Shown: positions 1-9,980 of the stretch, piece by piece
Layout: each line of letters opens with the position of its first letter
Position numbering within the stretch: the stretch's first letter is position 1
NCBI GenBank assembly: GCA_023251435.1
Contig: JAHEYU010000021.1
Location: 1 to 64,000 of the forward strand
DNA from: Bacteroidota bacterium
Lineage (GTDB): Bacteria; Bacteroidota; Bacteroidia; Bacteroidales; Prolixibacteraceae
Length of the DNA: 64,000 nt
Reading direction: 5' to 3'
Made by a program: the position numbers and the translations under genes
The notes under the pieces: model-generated
Told to the model about the DNA's origin: nothing
Databases searched by the model: none
What the model saw: only the letters and a program-made list of their open reading frames with translations

Positions 1-9
1 ATTTTATTA

Positions 10-597
10 ATGCTTGCAACAAGCAGTTTTTGGTCGGTTGCCCAACGTTTTGAGGGCGGTATTTTGGGCGGTTTAAACGCCTCGCAGGTTGATGGAGATA
101 CCTACAGTGGATACCATAAACCCGGAATTGCGCTGGGTGGTTACGTTCAGGTCGATCTTTCGAGAACAGTTTATACCGGCATGGAACTGAAATTGATGCA
201 AAAAGGTAGCCGGAACATCGATTCACTGGCCACCGATGGACGAATCAGGTATATTATGCGGTTGAATTATGTCGATCTTCCGTTCTATCTTGGCATAAGA
301 ACCAGTGACAAAATTTCGCTGCTTTTTGGACTTTCGCCCGGCTACCTCTTAATCGGAAATGAATACGACGATTATGACAAATTCGCCGAACAAGATCAAA
401 ATGCATTCAATCCCATCGACTTGCAGGGATTTTTTGGTTTCCGGTTTCAGCTAAACAGACGACTTCGTATTGATTTGCGTGGTGCTTATTCTTTGTTGCC
501 TATTCGCGAACAGAAGGGCGACCCGTTGTGGTATTGGAAAAGTAATCAGTTTAATAATCTGTTGAGTACAACTGTACTTTATCGCCTCGATTTTTAA
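10..597 (+). CDS. outer membrane beta-barrel protein (PorT-like)
   Basis: ORF; alternating beta-strand pattern, GGLNAS...G.KL.QKGS motif typical of Bacteroidota PorT-like barrels, C-terminal aromatic. Confidence 0.7.
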   Translation: MLATSSFWSVAQRFEGGILGGLNASQVDGDTYSGYHKPGIALGGYVQVDLSRTVYTGMELKLMQKGSRNIDSLATDGRIRYIMRLNYVDLPFYLGIRTSDKISLLFGLSPGYLLIGNEYDDYDKFAEQDQNAFNPIDLQGFFGFRFQLNRRLRIDLRGAYSLLPIREQKGDPLWYWKSNQFNNLLSTTVLYRLDF

Positions 598-626
598 CCA
601 TTCAAGCCTTTTGTCAACTAAACCTT

Positions 627-1976
627 ATGAGAATCAATACATTAACCACCATTTTATTGCTTTCCCTGTTTTTTTGTTTCTGTTCTGTTCAGGAGAAAAA
701 AAGTGAGTTTACCGACGAAAAGATTTTTAACGAGTTATCCGAATCCCTGAATAAAGAACTGTTCGAAGTCTGGTATCCGCGCACCATTGACAGTATTCAC
801 GGAGGCTTTCTGAGCGATTTCGACTACAAGTGGGAAATGAAAGGCCGGCAGAATAAAATGATCGTGACCCAAAGCCGACACGTTTGGACGACTTCGACTG
901 CGGCAGAGTTTTTCCCTGATAAAAAGGATCATTTTCTGAAAATTGCTGGTAACGGAGTTCAATTTCTGAATGATAAAATGTGGGATTCGGAGAAGGGCGG
1001 ATTCTTTAATCTCGTTGATCGTGAAGGAAATGTGCTGAAATCGGGAAAATCTGACCGAATAATAAAAGAAGCTTATGGGAATGCTTTTGCCATTTACGGA
1101 TTGGCGGCCTATTCGCGCGTTTCAGGGGATACGGCGGCACTATCGCTGGCAAAAAAAGCTTTTCTCTGGCTCGACAAACATAGCTACGATCGGCAGTTTG
1201 GCGGGTATTTTCAGTTTATGGAGGCTGATGGAACTCCTTTGAAAAGCGGTTTTAACAGTGTTCCGCCAAAAGATCAGAATGGGTCCATTCACCTGCTCGA
1301 AGCCTTTACCGAATTATACCAGGTGTGGCCCGATCCGCTGGTACGCGAGCGTTTGCTGATGATGCTCGCATTGGTTCGCGACCGGATTGCCCATCCGAAA
1401 GGTTATTTGCAGCTTTTCCTGAACGAAGATTTATCGCCGGTTTCGTACCGCGATTCGGCTGAAGATATCAGGAAAAAGAATTGGCTTCACGATCATATTT
1501 CGTTTGGGCATGATGTTGAAATAGCTTTTTTGATGCTGGAAGCTTCTGAAATTGCAGGGCTTGAAAACGATACTCTTACACTGCGAAAAGCCAAACAAAT
1601 GGTCGATCATTCGATCGAAAATGGCTGGGATAAGGAAGTTGGAGGGTTTTACGAAGCAGGTTATTATTTCAAAAATCAGGATACAGTTACCATTATTAAA
1701 GACACCAAAAACTGGTGGGCGCAGGCCGAAGGTTTGAATTCACTTTTATTGATGTCGGAACTTTTTCCCGAAGATCCCCACAATTACAAATCACTTTTCC
1801 TGAAGGAATGGGAATATATTAAAACCTATTTAATTGATAATGAACATGGTGGCTGGTACCCGAATGGAATCGACAATGAACCGGAAGCAAAACTTGCTAT
1901 GAAATCGCAAATATGGAAAGGGAATTACCACACATCACGGGCGTTGATGAATTGCATGAAACGGCTGAATCAGTAA
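627..1976 (+). CDS. AGE (N-acylglucosamine 2-epimerase/cellobiose epimerase) family lipoprotein
   Basis: lipoprotein signal (FFCFCSVQ); RHVWTTS, GFNSVPPKDQNGSIHLLEAFTELY, HDHISFGHDVEIAFLMLEA motifs. Confidence 0.8.
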   Translation: MRINTLTTILLLSLFFCFCSVQEKKSEFTDEKIFNELSESLNKELFEVWYPRTIDSIHGGFLSDFDYKWEMKGRQNKMIVTQSRHVWTTSTAAEFFPDKKDHFLKIAGNGVQFLNDKMWDSEKGGFFNLVDREGNVLKSGKSDRIIKEAYGNAFAIYGLAAYSRVSGDTAALSLAKKAFLWLDKHSYDRQFGGYFQFMEADGTPLKSGFNSVPPKDQNGSIHLLEAFTELYQVWPDPLVRERLLMMLALVRDRIAHPKGYLQLFLNEDLSPVSYRDSAEDIRKKNWLHDHISFGHDVEIAFLMLEASEIAGLENDTLTLRKAKQMVDHSIENGWDKEVGGFYEAGYYFKNQDTVTIIKDTKNWWAQAEGLNSLLLMSELFPEDPHNYKSLFLKEWEYIKTYLIDNEHGGWYPNGIDNEPEAKLAMKSQIWKGNYHTSRALMNCMKRLNQ

Positions 1977-1985
1977 ATTTTGTTT

Positions 1986-2675
1986 TCAGGCGGTTGCCAA
2001 AGTTGCGATACTCACACGGGCGTTGGTTTTAGTGATGATCTCGTGGGCACATGCTTCAAGCGTCGAGCCGGTTGTAACCACATCATCAACCAATAAAATA
2101 TGTTTTCCTGAAAAGGCTTCAGGATGTGTGAGTTCAAAAATTCCATCCACGTTTTGCCAGCGCTCGAAGCGGTTTTTACGGGTTTGTGTTTCGGTGGCGG
2201 TTACCCGTTTCAGGTTATCGTCCGACAGCTCTTTCTGCATTTGCTGCGCGATGCCCGAGGCGATCCACCAGCTTTGATTATATCCGCGCTTCTTTTCTTT
2301 TGATAGATGCAGCGGAACCGGGCAAATCACATCAACCGACGAAAAATCGGGTGACATCAACAAATCAATGCCAAAATGTTTTCCGATTTCAGCACCCAAT
2401 TCCTTCATTCCCTTGTACTTCAGGTTATGCAACAGAGATTGGTATTTACTGCCTTTGCTGAAATAAAAAAACGAAGTGGCAAATTCTATTTGTACCCTTC
2501 CGAAAAAAAGCTGAGCAACCCGGTTTTCGGATTCCAAATGGTAATTGGTACGCGGAATATGGTGCAAGCAGTGCAGGCAAATCCACTGTTCCTGCTCAAT
2601 CAGCTTGTCGCCGCATACTACACAGAGTCGGGGAAAAAGAAGTTCGGTGAGGTAAAAGAAAAGAGGGATATTCAT
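1986..2675 (-). CDS. ComF family phosphoribosyltransferase-like protein
   Basis: Zn-finger-like CVVCGDKL...CLHCL, PRTase motif ILLVDDVVTTGSTL. Confidence 0.9.
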   Translation of the reverse strand: MNIPLFFYLTELLFPRLCVVCGDKLIEQEQWICLHCLHHIPRTNYHLESENRVAQLFFGRVQIEFATSFFYFSKGSKYQSLLHNLKYKGMKELGAEIGKHFGIDLLMSPDFSSVDVICPVPLHLSKEKKRGYNQSWWIASGIAQQMQKELSDDNLKRVTATETQTRKNRFERWQNVDGIFELTHPEAFSGKHILLVDDVVTTGSTLEACAHEIITKTNARVSIATLATA

Positions 2676-2682
2676 AAGCCAG

Positions 2683-2985
2683 CTACGAAAAAAAGTTCAG
2701 ATAAACGATGGCGCTTATCGACAAACAGGCCAGAATTGTGATGAGGATGGTAACCGATAATCTATACCTTCTCTCTTTTGTTGAAGCGCTTCTTATTTGC
2801 TTTTTTATTTTGCCCAGACTTTCATCAGAAATGTCGGTTTCACGAAGTTGATTGTTCCGGGTATTCCATCCGTCTTTTAGGAATAACTCATTAAGTTTGC
2901 GCGTTTTTTCTTTTCTTTCTTTTTTCGAAGCTGCAGCATTCTTCATCCTGCTAATCATATCAAAAACATGTCCTGCACTACTCAT
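2683..2985 (-). CDS. hypothetical small membrane protein
   Basis: 100-aa ORF, C-terminal TM segment. Confidence 0.55.
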   Translation of the reverse strand: MSSAGHVFDMISRMKNAAASKKERKEKTRKLNELFLKDGWNTRNNQLRETDISDESLGKIKKQIRSASTKERRYRLSVTILITILACLSISAIVYLNFFS

Positions 2986-3089
2986 CTGATCTGAATTAAT
3001 CTGTTACAATAATAAACGGGTTGAGACGATTAAATATAACAATAATTCTTTTGAATCAGCTGGTAATCTGGTTGTATTGTCAGATATTT

Positions 3090-3509
3090 CTAATTTTTCT
3101 GAATTAGCAGGGTAACTACCAAGTCTTCGGGTTTCGAATCGGTGCCGTATTTCGGATATGGTTGAGCGTCAACAATTTTTATGGTGAACCCTTCAGGCAA
3201 TTTATCTTGCTGGTTAACTACCGAATGTATTTCAAAGGTCGATTTGTTGTTGTTGTCAGTCCATTCGCCCTTTACGGTAACTTCTCCCTGCCAGACACAA
3301 ACCACTCCTTCGGCACAGCGTGAGTCGCTTATTTCTTTGATAATTAGTGTATTTTGCCCATCGGCCGAAGTGTAGAGCTGGTTAACTCTGAAAGTTGATA
3401 CTTTTCCTACTGTAAATGCAGGATCGGGGGTAATAACAGTTTCTTCGCAGCCCATTGTGGCAAAAAGGAAGAAAATCATTAAATATTTGATTGTAGCATT
3501 GAGTTTCAT
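3090..3509 (-). CDS. hypothetical lipoprotein
   Basis: lipobox-like FATMGCEE signal peptide; 139 aa. Confidence 0.65.
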   Translation of the reverse strand: MKLNATIKYLMIFFLFATMGCEETVITPDPAFTVGKVSTFRVNQLYTSADGQNTLIIKEISDSRCAEGVVCVWQGEVTVKGEWTDNNNKSTFEIHSVVNQQDKLPEGFTIKIVDAQPYPKYGTDSKPEDLVVTLLIQKN

Positions 3510-3714
3510 GATGTCTGTTAAAGTAATAGTTTTGAGTTTTTAAGCTTTTCTTACAGAATTATAGACGATTGTTCGATCGTTTTAGTTGCGTAAAGCTAAC
3601 TAAGTATTTTCTGTTAGATAATCTTCCAGAGTTGATCGGTTATAAAAACCTGAGGGTTTTGTCTCTTTGGTACTTTGTTACTTACTTTGCACCGTTGATA
3701 AAAGATAGAAAACT

Positions 3715-4728
3715 GTGAAGATCGGAACTATTGATTTGGGTGAAATGCCGCTGTTTCTGGCGCCAATGGAAGATGTGACGTACAAATCGTTTCGGTACAT
3801 GTGCAAAAAGTACGGTGCCGATGTGATGTACACCGAGTTTGTTTCGTCGGAGGCGCTGATTAGGGATATTCAGAAGACAAAACAAAAAATGACTTTATTC
3901 GATTTCGACCGTCCGGTGGCTATCCAGATCTACGGACACGACATCAATTCGATGGTTGAAGCGGCCAAGGTGGCCGAAGAATCGCAGCCCGATTTTATCG
4001 ACATCAATTATGGCTGCCCAATGAAAAAAATCATTCGTCATGGTGCAGGGGCAGGGATGTTACTCGACCCCGACAAAATGCAGCGAATGACCGAAGCCAT
4101 TGTGAAAGCTGTTAAAATACCGGTAACTGCCAAAACCCGCCTGGGATGGGATCACGACAGCAAAATAATTGTTGATGTGGCTGAACGTTTGCAGGATGCA
4201 GGAGTGGCGGCATTGGCGATTCACGGGCGTACCCGCAGCATGTTATATACCGGAGAAGCTGATTGGTCGCTGATTGCTGACGTGAAAAACAATCCGCGCA
4301 TGACCATTCCGATTATCGGAAACGGAGACATCAACGGCCCATTAAAGGCCAAAGCGTTTCTGGACCAGAGTGGGGTAGATGCGCTGATGATTGGTCGCGG
4401 GTCGATTGGCCGCCCATGGATATTTTCGGAAGTGAAACATTACCTTCAAACCGGTGAACTACTCCCTCCTCCAACGGTTTCAGATGTTGTACAGAATGTA
4501 CGCGATCAGCTGAACATGTCGATTGAATGGAAAGACAATGTGCGCAGCGGAATACTGATGATGCGCCGCCATTTTGCCAAATATTTCCCGACATTGCCAA
4601 ATTTTCGGGAGCATCGCATTCGTTTATTACAGGCCGAAACGCTTGAAGACGTTCAGGAAATGCTCGAACTGATTGAAAAATTGTACGGAGATGTGCGGGT
4701 TGATTATGAAAATGTAAGTTTGAAATAG
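3715..4728 (+). CDS. dusB: tRNA-dihydrouridine synthase
   Basis: LAPMEDVTYKSFR, DINYGCPMKKI, HGRTRSMLYTGEADW, GNGDI, MIGRGSIGRPWIF. Confidence 0.93.
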   Translation: MKIGTIDLGEMPLFLAPMEDVTYKSFRYMCKKYGADVMYTEFVSSEALIRDIQKTKQKMTLFDFDRPVAIQIYGHDINSMVEAAKVAEESQPDFIDINYGCPMKKIIRHGAGAGMLLDPDKMQRMTEAIVKAVKIPVTAKTRLGWDHDSKIIVDVAERLQDAGVAALAIHGRTRSMLYTGEADWSLIADVKNNPRMTIPIIGNGDINGPLKAKAFLDQSGVDALMIGRGSIGRPWIFSEVKHYLQTGELLPPPTVSDVVQNVRDQLNMSIEWKDNVRSGILMMRRHFAKYFPTLPNFREHRIRLLQAETLEDVQEMLELIEKLYGDVRVDYENVSLK

Positions 4729-4808
4729 CATGGGGCAGAGGGCAGAGGGCATGGAGCAAATAGCATGGAGCATAGACAACTCGCACCTCGTATCCGCAAC
4801 TCACAACA

Positions 4809-5258
4809 ATGAAAAAATTTCGAACAATTCAAATTGGAGCCAATCTTTACAGCTTATTTGCTGATGAAATTAAATCGGCCAAATTCCGGAAGCACTATTC
4901 GGATAGTTCGTTCTGGGATAAATTGAAGCGATATTCGAAAGTGGCCGGAATGAAAGTTGTGTATCCTGCGCTGTTGTTGCAATACATGATGAAATCGGAC
5001 GATGTGCCACTTAGAGCTAAATTGATTTTATCGGCAGCCCTGGGTTATTTTATCCTGCCGATTGACTTTATCCCCGATTTTGCACCGTTGCTCGGGTTTA
5101 CTGACGATCTGGGTGTTTTACTGCTTATCATCCGCCAGATGGCTGTTTTCATTACTCCAGAAATCAGGAAACAAGCCCGCGATCATGTACAAAAATGGTT
5201 TGGCGAAACCGATAGTGCCGAATTGGATATGCTGGATAAAGAGTATACAAAACTTTGA
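4809..5258 (+). CDS. YkvA/DUF1232 family membrane protein
   Basis: LGYFILPIDFIPDFAPLLGFTDDLGVL motif. Confidence 0.88.
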   Translation: MKKFRTIQIGANLYSLFADEIKSAKFRKHYSDSSFWDKLKRYSKVAGMKVVYPALLLQYMMKSDDVPLRAKLILSAALGYFILPIDFIPDFAPLLGFTDDLGVLLLIIRQMAVFITPEIRKQARDHVQKWFGETDSAELDMLDKEYTKL

Positions 5259-5261
5259 TAA

Positions 5262-6017
5262 ATGGAACTTCTCTCTTCGTTACACATTAATGCTCTCGAA
5301 TGGACCATCATCATGGTTTGTGGAATGCTTATCGGGATGTCGAAGGTTGGTGTTCCGGGAGTTTCCATGATCGTTGTGCCGGCACTGGCTTTTATCTTCG
5401 GCGCCAAACAATCAACCGGAGTTTTACTTCCTATCCTGATGATGGCCGATATTTTTGGCGTAGCTTATTATCGCCGTCATGCCAACTGGAACCACCTTGT
5501 AAAAGTAATTCCCTGGGCGGTAGTTGGCTTGATTTTGGCGCTTTGGGTTGGAGAATTGGTGAACGACGAGCAATTCAAAAATTTAATTGCTATACTGGTA
5601 TTTTTAAGCATCGGCCTGATGTTGTGGCAGGACAAACGAAAGGGCACAAAACTTTTTCCCGACAAGTGGTGGTTTGCTGCAGCAATGGGCATTTTGGGAG
5701 GGTTTGCCACCATGATTGGCAATGTGGCCGGACCTGTTTTTGCCATTTACCTGCTGGCGATGCACCTTCCGAAGAACAGTTTCATTGGCACCAGCGCCTG
5801 GTTTTTCATGATCATCAACATCACCAAATTTCCGCTACAGCTATTTGTTTGGGACAATATTAATGCTGAAACATTGATGATTGACCTTGTGACTTTACCC
5901 GCCATTGCGGTGGGTGCATTTGTTGGATTCAAAGCCGTAAAAATAATTCCTGAACATGTTTACCGCGGATTCGTGATTGCAATTACTGCTGTTTCAGCTT
6001 TTTTGCTGCTGATCTGA
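5262..6017 (+). CDS. sulfite exporter TauE/SafE family protein
   Basis: multi-TM; GMSKVGVPG, GGFATMIGNVAGP motifs. Confidence 0.88.
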   Translation: MELLSSLHINALEWTIIMVCGMLIGMSKVGVPGVSMIVVPALAFIFGAKQSTGVLLPILMMADIFGVAYYRRHANWNHLVKVIPWAVVGLILALWVGELVNDEQFKNLIAILVFLSIGLMLWQDKRKGTKLFPDKWWFAAAMGILGGFATMIGNVAGPVFAIYLLAMHLPKNSFIGTSAWFFMIINITKFPLQLFVWDNINAETLMIDLVTLPAIAVGAFVGFKAVKIIPEHVYRGFVIAITAVSAFLLLI

Positions 6018-6059
6018 AAACAAGTTCCTCCGTCTTAAGGAAAGATCTGGGAAAAATCA

Positions 6060-6110
6060 GAAAGCCTTTCCACGAGACAAAAACTTTTTTGCTGCAATGG
6101 AAAGGCTTTC
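6060..6110. terminator. bidirectional hairpin between convergent TauE and pit genes
   Basis: GAAAGCCTTTCCA ... TGGAAAGGCTTTC, 13-bp perfect arms. Confidence 0.75.
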
Positions 6111-6167
6111 AGGATTTTATAGATCAAGCAACCAAAAATGCCAGTTAAGATTCTGATATTTATAGCG

Positions 6168-8429
6168 CTAGTTCTTTAACGATTGGGTAAAATCATTTTG
6201 AATCTTCATCATATTCGATGTATAGATGAGTAAATTACGGGTTTCAGCTAAAATTGACATCACCAGCAAACTGTTTTTTGTACCAATTTCATTCTTTTTC
6301 ACCGCTTTAATCAGATTCTTACGGGCCTCTTTGTTCATGCCAATAATTTTTGCCTGTTCAGCGACAATGGTATCAAGCTTATCGTTGCTATTTTCATCCA
6401 GCGAATTAACAACAAGTTTCATGTAATTATCAACCTCTGCTGCCAGTCCCTTTAACTCTTCTGCTTGTGGCTCAGTAAGCGGTTTATGGTTATTGTCAAC
6501 ATGCTTGTAAACAGGCTCAATCAGGAACGTAGCACAATGCACAATTTCCTTCAGGTAATCGAGCGTTAAAATATAATAATGGGTGGCTTCGATTGAGTCG
6601 GCCATTGGCGAAGTATTTACATTTTGGTAGCTATTGGCTCGTTTCTTATCAATTTTCTTCATCAAATCCGATGATCTCTGAAGCTGCTTCTTTAGCTCTT
6701 TGTGATCTTCTTTAATAAGAAGCTGAATCGTGTTGCTGTAAAGATCGTTCACTTCGGTCAGCGTTTTTGTAATCCCGTTGTTGCATTTTTCCAGAAGGCT
6801 CCCGGCAGGATGGATTTCTTCTTCATCTTTATCCTGAATGAGGCTAGCGCTTTCGCGTTTTTTGTGTGTAAGATAAGTGCGGTAGAATGCAAAAACTGAA
6901 ACCGCAACAAGGATCATTACCCCAATTGCCTGAGTGAAACCAAGGAAAGTTGAAAGAAGAAATGCCACAGTAAAAGCAGCAAGACCGGTAATGAACCAAC
7001 CACCGATTACAGTGAATACACCTGTTATTCGGTAAACAGCGCTATCGCGACCCCATGCGCCATCGACCAGCGAAGTACTCATGGCTACCATAAAAGTTAC
7101 ATACGTTGTCGAGAGTGGTAATTTATAGGAAGTTCCTACAGCTATCAGAATTGATGCAACCATCATATTTACAGAGGCCCTTACCAAATCAAACATAGGC
7201 GGATCGACTTCCTTTTTAAGACTTTTTTCGAGTTCGGTACGATCGAAACGTTTGCTGATTTTTGCCACAACTGGCTTTGGTATTACAGTACTGAAAAACG
7301 TAGATGCATTTACAACATTGCGAACCAAATATCTTGAAAATGCTGACGAACCAAAACGTTCCTGTCCTTCATCCTGACGACTAAGCTTTAATTCGGTATC
7401 GGCTACATTTTTGGCTTTTTTCGAAAACCAAAGTGTGATTACCATCACTATACCTGCGGTAACGAGGAAGTACATCGGGGTTTTTATTTCATTCAGCAAA
7501 TCGCCCATTAAAAGGTCGTTGCCATTGTTGGCCATGTATGTTTTAAATGCCTCAAAGCCAGCGAGCGGAACCCCGATGAAGTTCACCAGGTCGTTGCCGG
7601 CAAATGCCATGGCAAGTGCAAAAGTACCGGCCAAAACTACAATTTTTAACGGATTGGCCTTAAAAATCCAATAAAGGGTTTGCAGAAATAGTGACGACAA
7701 AACAAAGCTTCCGGCAATGATCAACAAGGTATTCTTTTGAATGATTTCATAGTGCTCGTCTGACATGAATGAGGCGTCTTTCAAACCTTTTATCATGATA
7801 AAATAGGTAATTGCTGAAATAGCCAGACCTCCCCAGAGTGCCCCATAATATTTAATTGTTTTTTCGATGTTAAAGGTAAAAAGCAAACGGCTTAACCATT
7901 GGATAACTATCCCAAAAACAAACGACAAAGCCACCGACAAGAGTATGCTTGAAATGATTACCAGCGCTTTTGAGGAGTTGATAAAATCGCCAATCTGTGC
8001 GATCTTTTCTACTCCATCGACTACAATTACAGCGCCATCGCCAACTTTAAAAAATGCCATTCCAACAGCAGCGCCCAAAATCCCAAAAACGAGGGAAACT
8101 GTTGTGGAAGTTGGAAGTCCGAAGGTGTTAAAGAAGTCGAGCAGCAGAACATCGGTAAACATCACTGCCATAAAAATGATAATGATCTCAGTAAAAAAGA
8201 AATACTGCGGATGAATAAGACCTTTACGGGCTACTTCCATCATCCCGTTCGACAGAAGCGCTCCGGCCATAATCCCGAGACTTGCTATAATCAAGATTAC
8301 ACGGCGCCGGGCTACCTTTGAGCCAATGGCTGAATTCAGGAAGTTGATGGCATCGTTGGCTACACCAACCATCAGGTCGGAAATTGCCAAACAAAAAAGT
8401 ACTGCGATAAAAAGAACGTAAATGCTCAT
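6168..8429 (-). CDS. PiT-family inorganic phosphate transporter with C-terminal PhoU-like region (copy 1)
   Basis: ANDAINFLNSAIGS, AGNDLVNFIGVPLAG, LPLSTTYVTFMVAMSTSL; helical C-terminus; paralog of 51750..54017. Confidence 0.92.
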   Translation of the reverse strand: MSIYVLFIAVLFCLAISDLMVGVANDAINFLNSAIGSKVARRRVILIIASLGIMAGALLSNGMMEVARKGLIHPQYFFFTEIIIIFMAVMFTDVLLLDFFNTFGLPTSTTVSLVFGILGAAVGMAFFKVGDGAVIVVDGVEKIAQIGDFINSSKALVIISSILLSVALSFVFGIVIQWLSRLLFTFNIEKTIKYYGALWGGLAISAITYFIMIKGLKDASFMSDEHYEIIQKNTLLIIAGSFVLSSLFLQTLYWIFKANPLKIVVLAGTFALAMAFAGNDLVNFIGVPLAGFEAFKTYMANNGNDLLMGDLLNEIKTPMYFLVTAGIVMVITLWFSKKAKNVADTELKLSRQDEGQERFGSSAFSRYLVRNVVNASTFFSTVIPKPVVAKISKRFDRTELEKSLKKEVDPPMFDLVRASVNMMVASILIAVGTSYKLPLSTTYVTFMVAMSTSLVDGAWGRDSAVYRITGVFTVIGGWFITGLAAFTVAFLLSTFLGFTQAIGVMILVAVSVFAFYRTYLTHKKRESASLIQDKDEEEIHPAGSLLEKCNNGITKTLTEVNDLYSNTIQLLIKEDHKELKKQLQRSSDLMKKIDKKRANSYQNVNTSPMADSIEATHYYILTLDYLKEIVHCATFLIEPVYKHVDNNHKPLTEPQAEELKGLAAEVDNYMKLVVNSLDENSNDKLDTIVAEQAKIIGMNKEARKNLIKAVKKNEIGTKNSLLVMSILAETRNLLIYTSNMMKIQNDFTQSLKN

Positions 8430-8607
8430 AGATTGGTTATTAATTCATTTATCAAATTTTAATTTACAAATTATATTTTAATAGACTTATGTGTTTGGTA
8501 ATCAGATGTATGTATTGTTTTTATAAAATATTCGGACGCAAAATTAGATAAATATATTGGGCACAATTAGATTATCGTTAACCACTTTCATTTCAAAAAC
8601 GTTCTCA

Positions 8608-8632
8608 TTACAAATTTAATCGTTTTGTAATA
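8608..8632 (+). promoter_or_regulatory. candidate Pho box (11-bp direct repeat)
   Basis: TTAATCGTTTT-GTAATA, half-sites at 8616 and 8627. Confidence 0.5.
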
Positions 8633-8702
8633 TTTATTGTTCTTCAGTAGCAATCAATAGTTGGTTAAGGCTAATTTAGCTGCTATTTGTCATGTTTCGG
8701 CC

Positions 8703-8719
8703 TTAATCATTTCTTAACA
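8703..8719 (+). promoter_or_regulatory. candidate Pho box
   Basis: TTAATCATTTC-TTAACA, half-sites 11 bp apart. Confidence 0.5.
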
Positions 8720-8785
8720 AATCACCATTGACTAAGATTTCAATTAAAATAACTTACTTGACTTTTTTTATTTCCATCCCAAACC

Positions 8786-8802
8786 TTAATCGTTTTTTAA
8801 CT
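8786..8802 (+). promoter_or_regulatory. candidate Pho box
   Basis: TTAATCGTTTT-TTAACT, half-sites 11 bp apart. Confidence 0.5.
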
Positions 8803-8881
8803 GTATAAGAGATTTGTAAATTGATGCATCCATTTGATTTATTGGCTATTTTAGTTTATTGCCGATTACAAACCTGTTAAT

Positions 8882-8925
8882 TTAATTGTTTTGTAATATT
8901 TCTGTAACAGACGTGTAATTGCATC
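8882..8925 (+). promoter_or_regulatory. candidate extended Pho box (four half-sites)
   Basis: TTAATTGTTTT-GTAATATTTCT-GTAACAGACGT-GTAATTGCATC at 8882/8893/8904/8915, just upstream of the pst porin. Confidence 0.6.
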
Positions 8926-8974
8926 GCATAATCTTTGTATCGGCTTAAAATTCAAAAATAAATCTTGAGTAGAA

Positions 8975-9961
8975 ATGAAAAAACCGTTATTAACAACCTT
9001 TGTGATACTTTGTATCACGTTAATCGCTATGTCGCAGGAACCCAAAGAAGCATTTAAACCACATGGAAAACCAATTATCAGGGTTTTTGGCAATGCTCAC
9101 ACCTCGTTTGCCGATGGTGAATCCCAATCTGCTTTCGAACTCACCCGGGTTTATCTTGGCTACGAACATTTTTTCAGTGAAAATTTCTCCGGAACAGTAA
9201 TCTACGATGTTGGAAATCCAGGAGTAGGAAAATTGCAATTGACCGCTTTCGTAAAAAATGCTTTCCTGAATTATAAACACAACAATCTCTCGGTTGATTT
9301 TGGGATGATACCAACCACGCAATTTAAGGTCCAGGAAAATTTCTGGGGATATCGTTACATGGAAAAGGTATTTCAGGATGCTTATGATTTTGCTTCGAGC
9401 GCCGATATTGGAACCAGTGTAACCTATAAATTTGCTGAAGCTTTGAGCGCTGATATTGCCTTGTACAACGGCGAAGGGTACAAAAAAATACAGTCGGACA
9501 ATATCCTGAAAACGGCCGTTGGATTGACATTAACTCCAGCTAAAAGTTTGATCATTCGCGGAATGTATGATTTCATGAGCGGTAGCGTAACACAAAGTAC
9601 TTATGCAGGTTTTATTGGGTATAAAGCAAAAAAATTGTCACTCGGAGCCGAATACAACTATCAGACAAACCATTTAATGGTTGATGGAAACGACTATTTC
9701 GGACCTTCTTTTTACGGAACGTACGTAGCCTCTAAAAAAGTGAAAGTCTTTGCCCGCTACGACGATCTTCAATCAAAAACTCCATCAGGAAAAACAGAAA
9801 ACTGGAACATGGCCAACGACGGGAAACTGCTTATGGCTGGAGTGGAATTTGCTCCGGTTTCAGGAATAAAATTAACGCCAAACTATCGTGGCTGGAATCC
9901 GGCTAACGAAACAGAACCATTCATTTCAACACTGATGTTGAATTGCGAAATAAAATTTTAA
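8975..9961 (+). CDS. porin/outer membrane barrel, phosphate-regulon associated
   Basis: signal peptide, barrel strands, directly upstream of pstS. Confidence 0.72.
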   Translation: MKKPLLTTFVILCITLIAMSQEPKEAFKPHGKPIIRVFGNAHTSFADGESQSAFELTRVYLGYEHFFSENFSGTVIYDVGNPGVGKLQLTAFVKNAFLNYKHNNLSVDFGMIPTTQFKVQENFWGYRYMEKVFQDAYDFASSADIGTSVTYKFAEALSADIALYNGEGYKKIQSDNILKTAVGLTLTPAKSLIIRGMYDFMSGSVTQSTYAGFIGYKAKKLSLGAEYNYQTNHLMVDGNDYFGPSFYGTYVASKKVKVFARYDDLQSKTPSGKTENWNMANDGKLLMAGVEFAPVSGIKLTPNYRGWNPANETEPFISTLMLNCEIKF

Positions 9962-9980
9962 TAAAAGAAAAGAAAAAATT

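Noticed and set aside
5300-5863. 187-aa plus-strand ORF inside TauE/SafE
   Set aside because: Out-of-frame overlap with a clear membrane protein.
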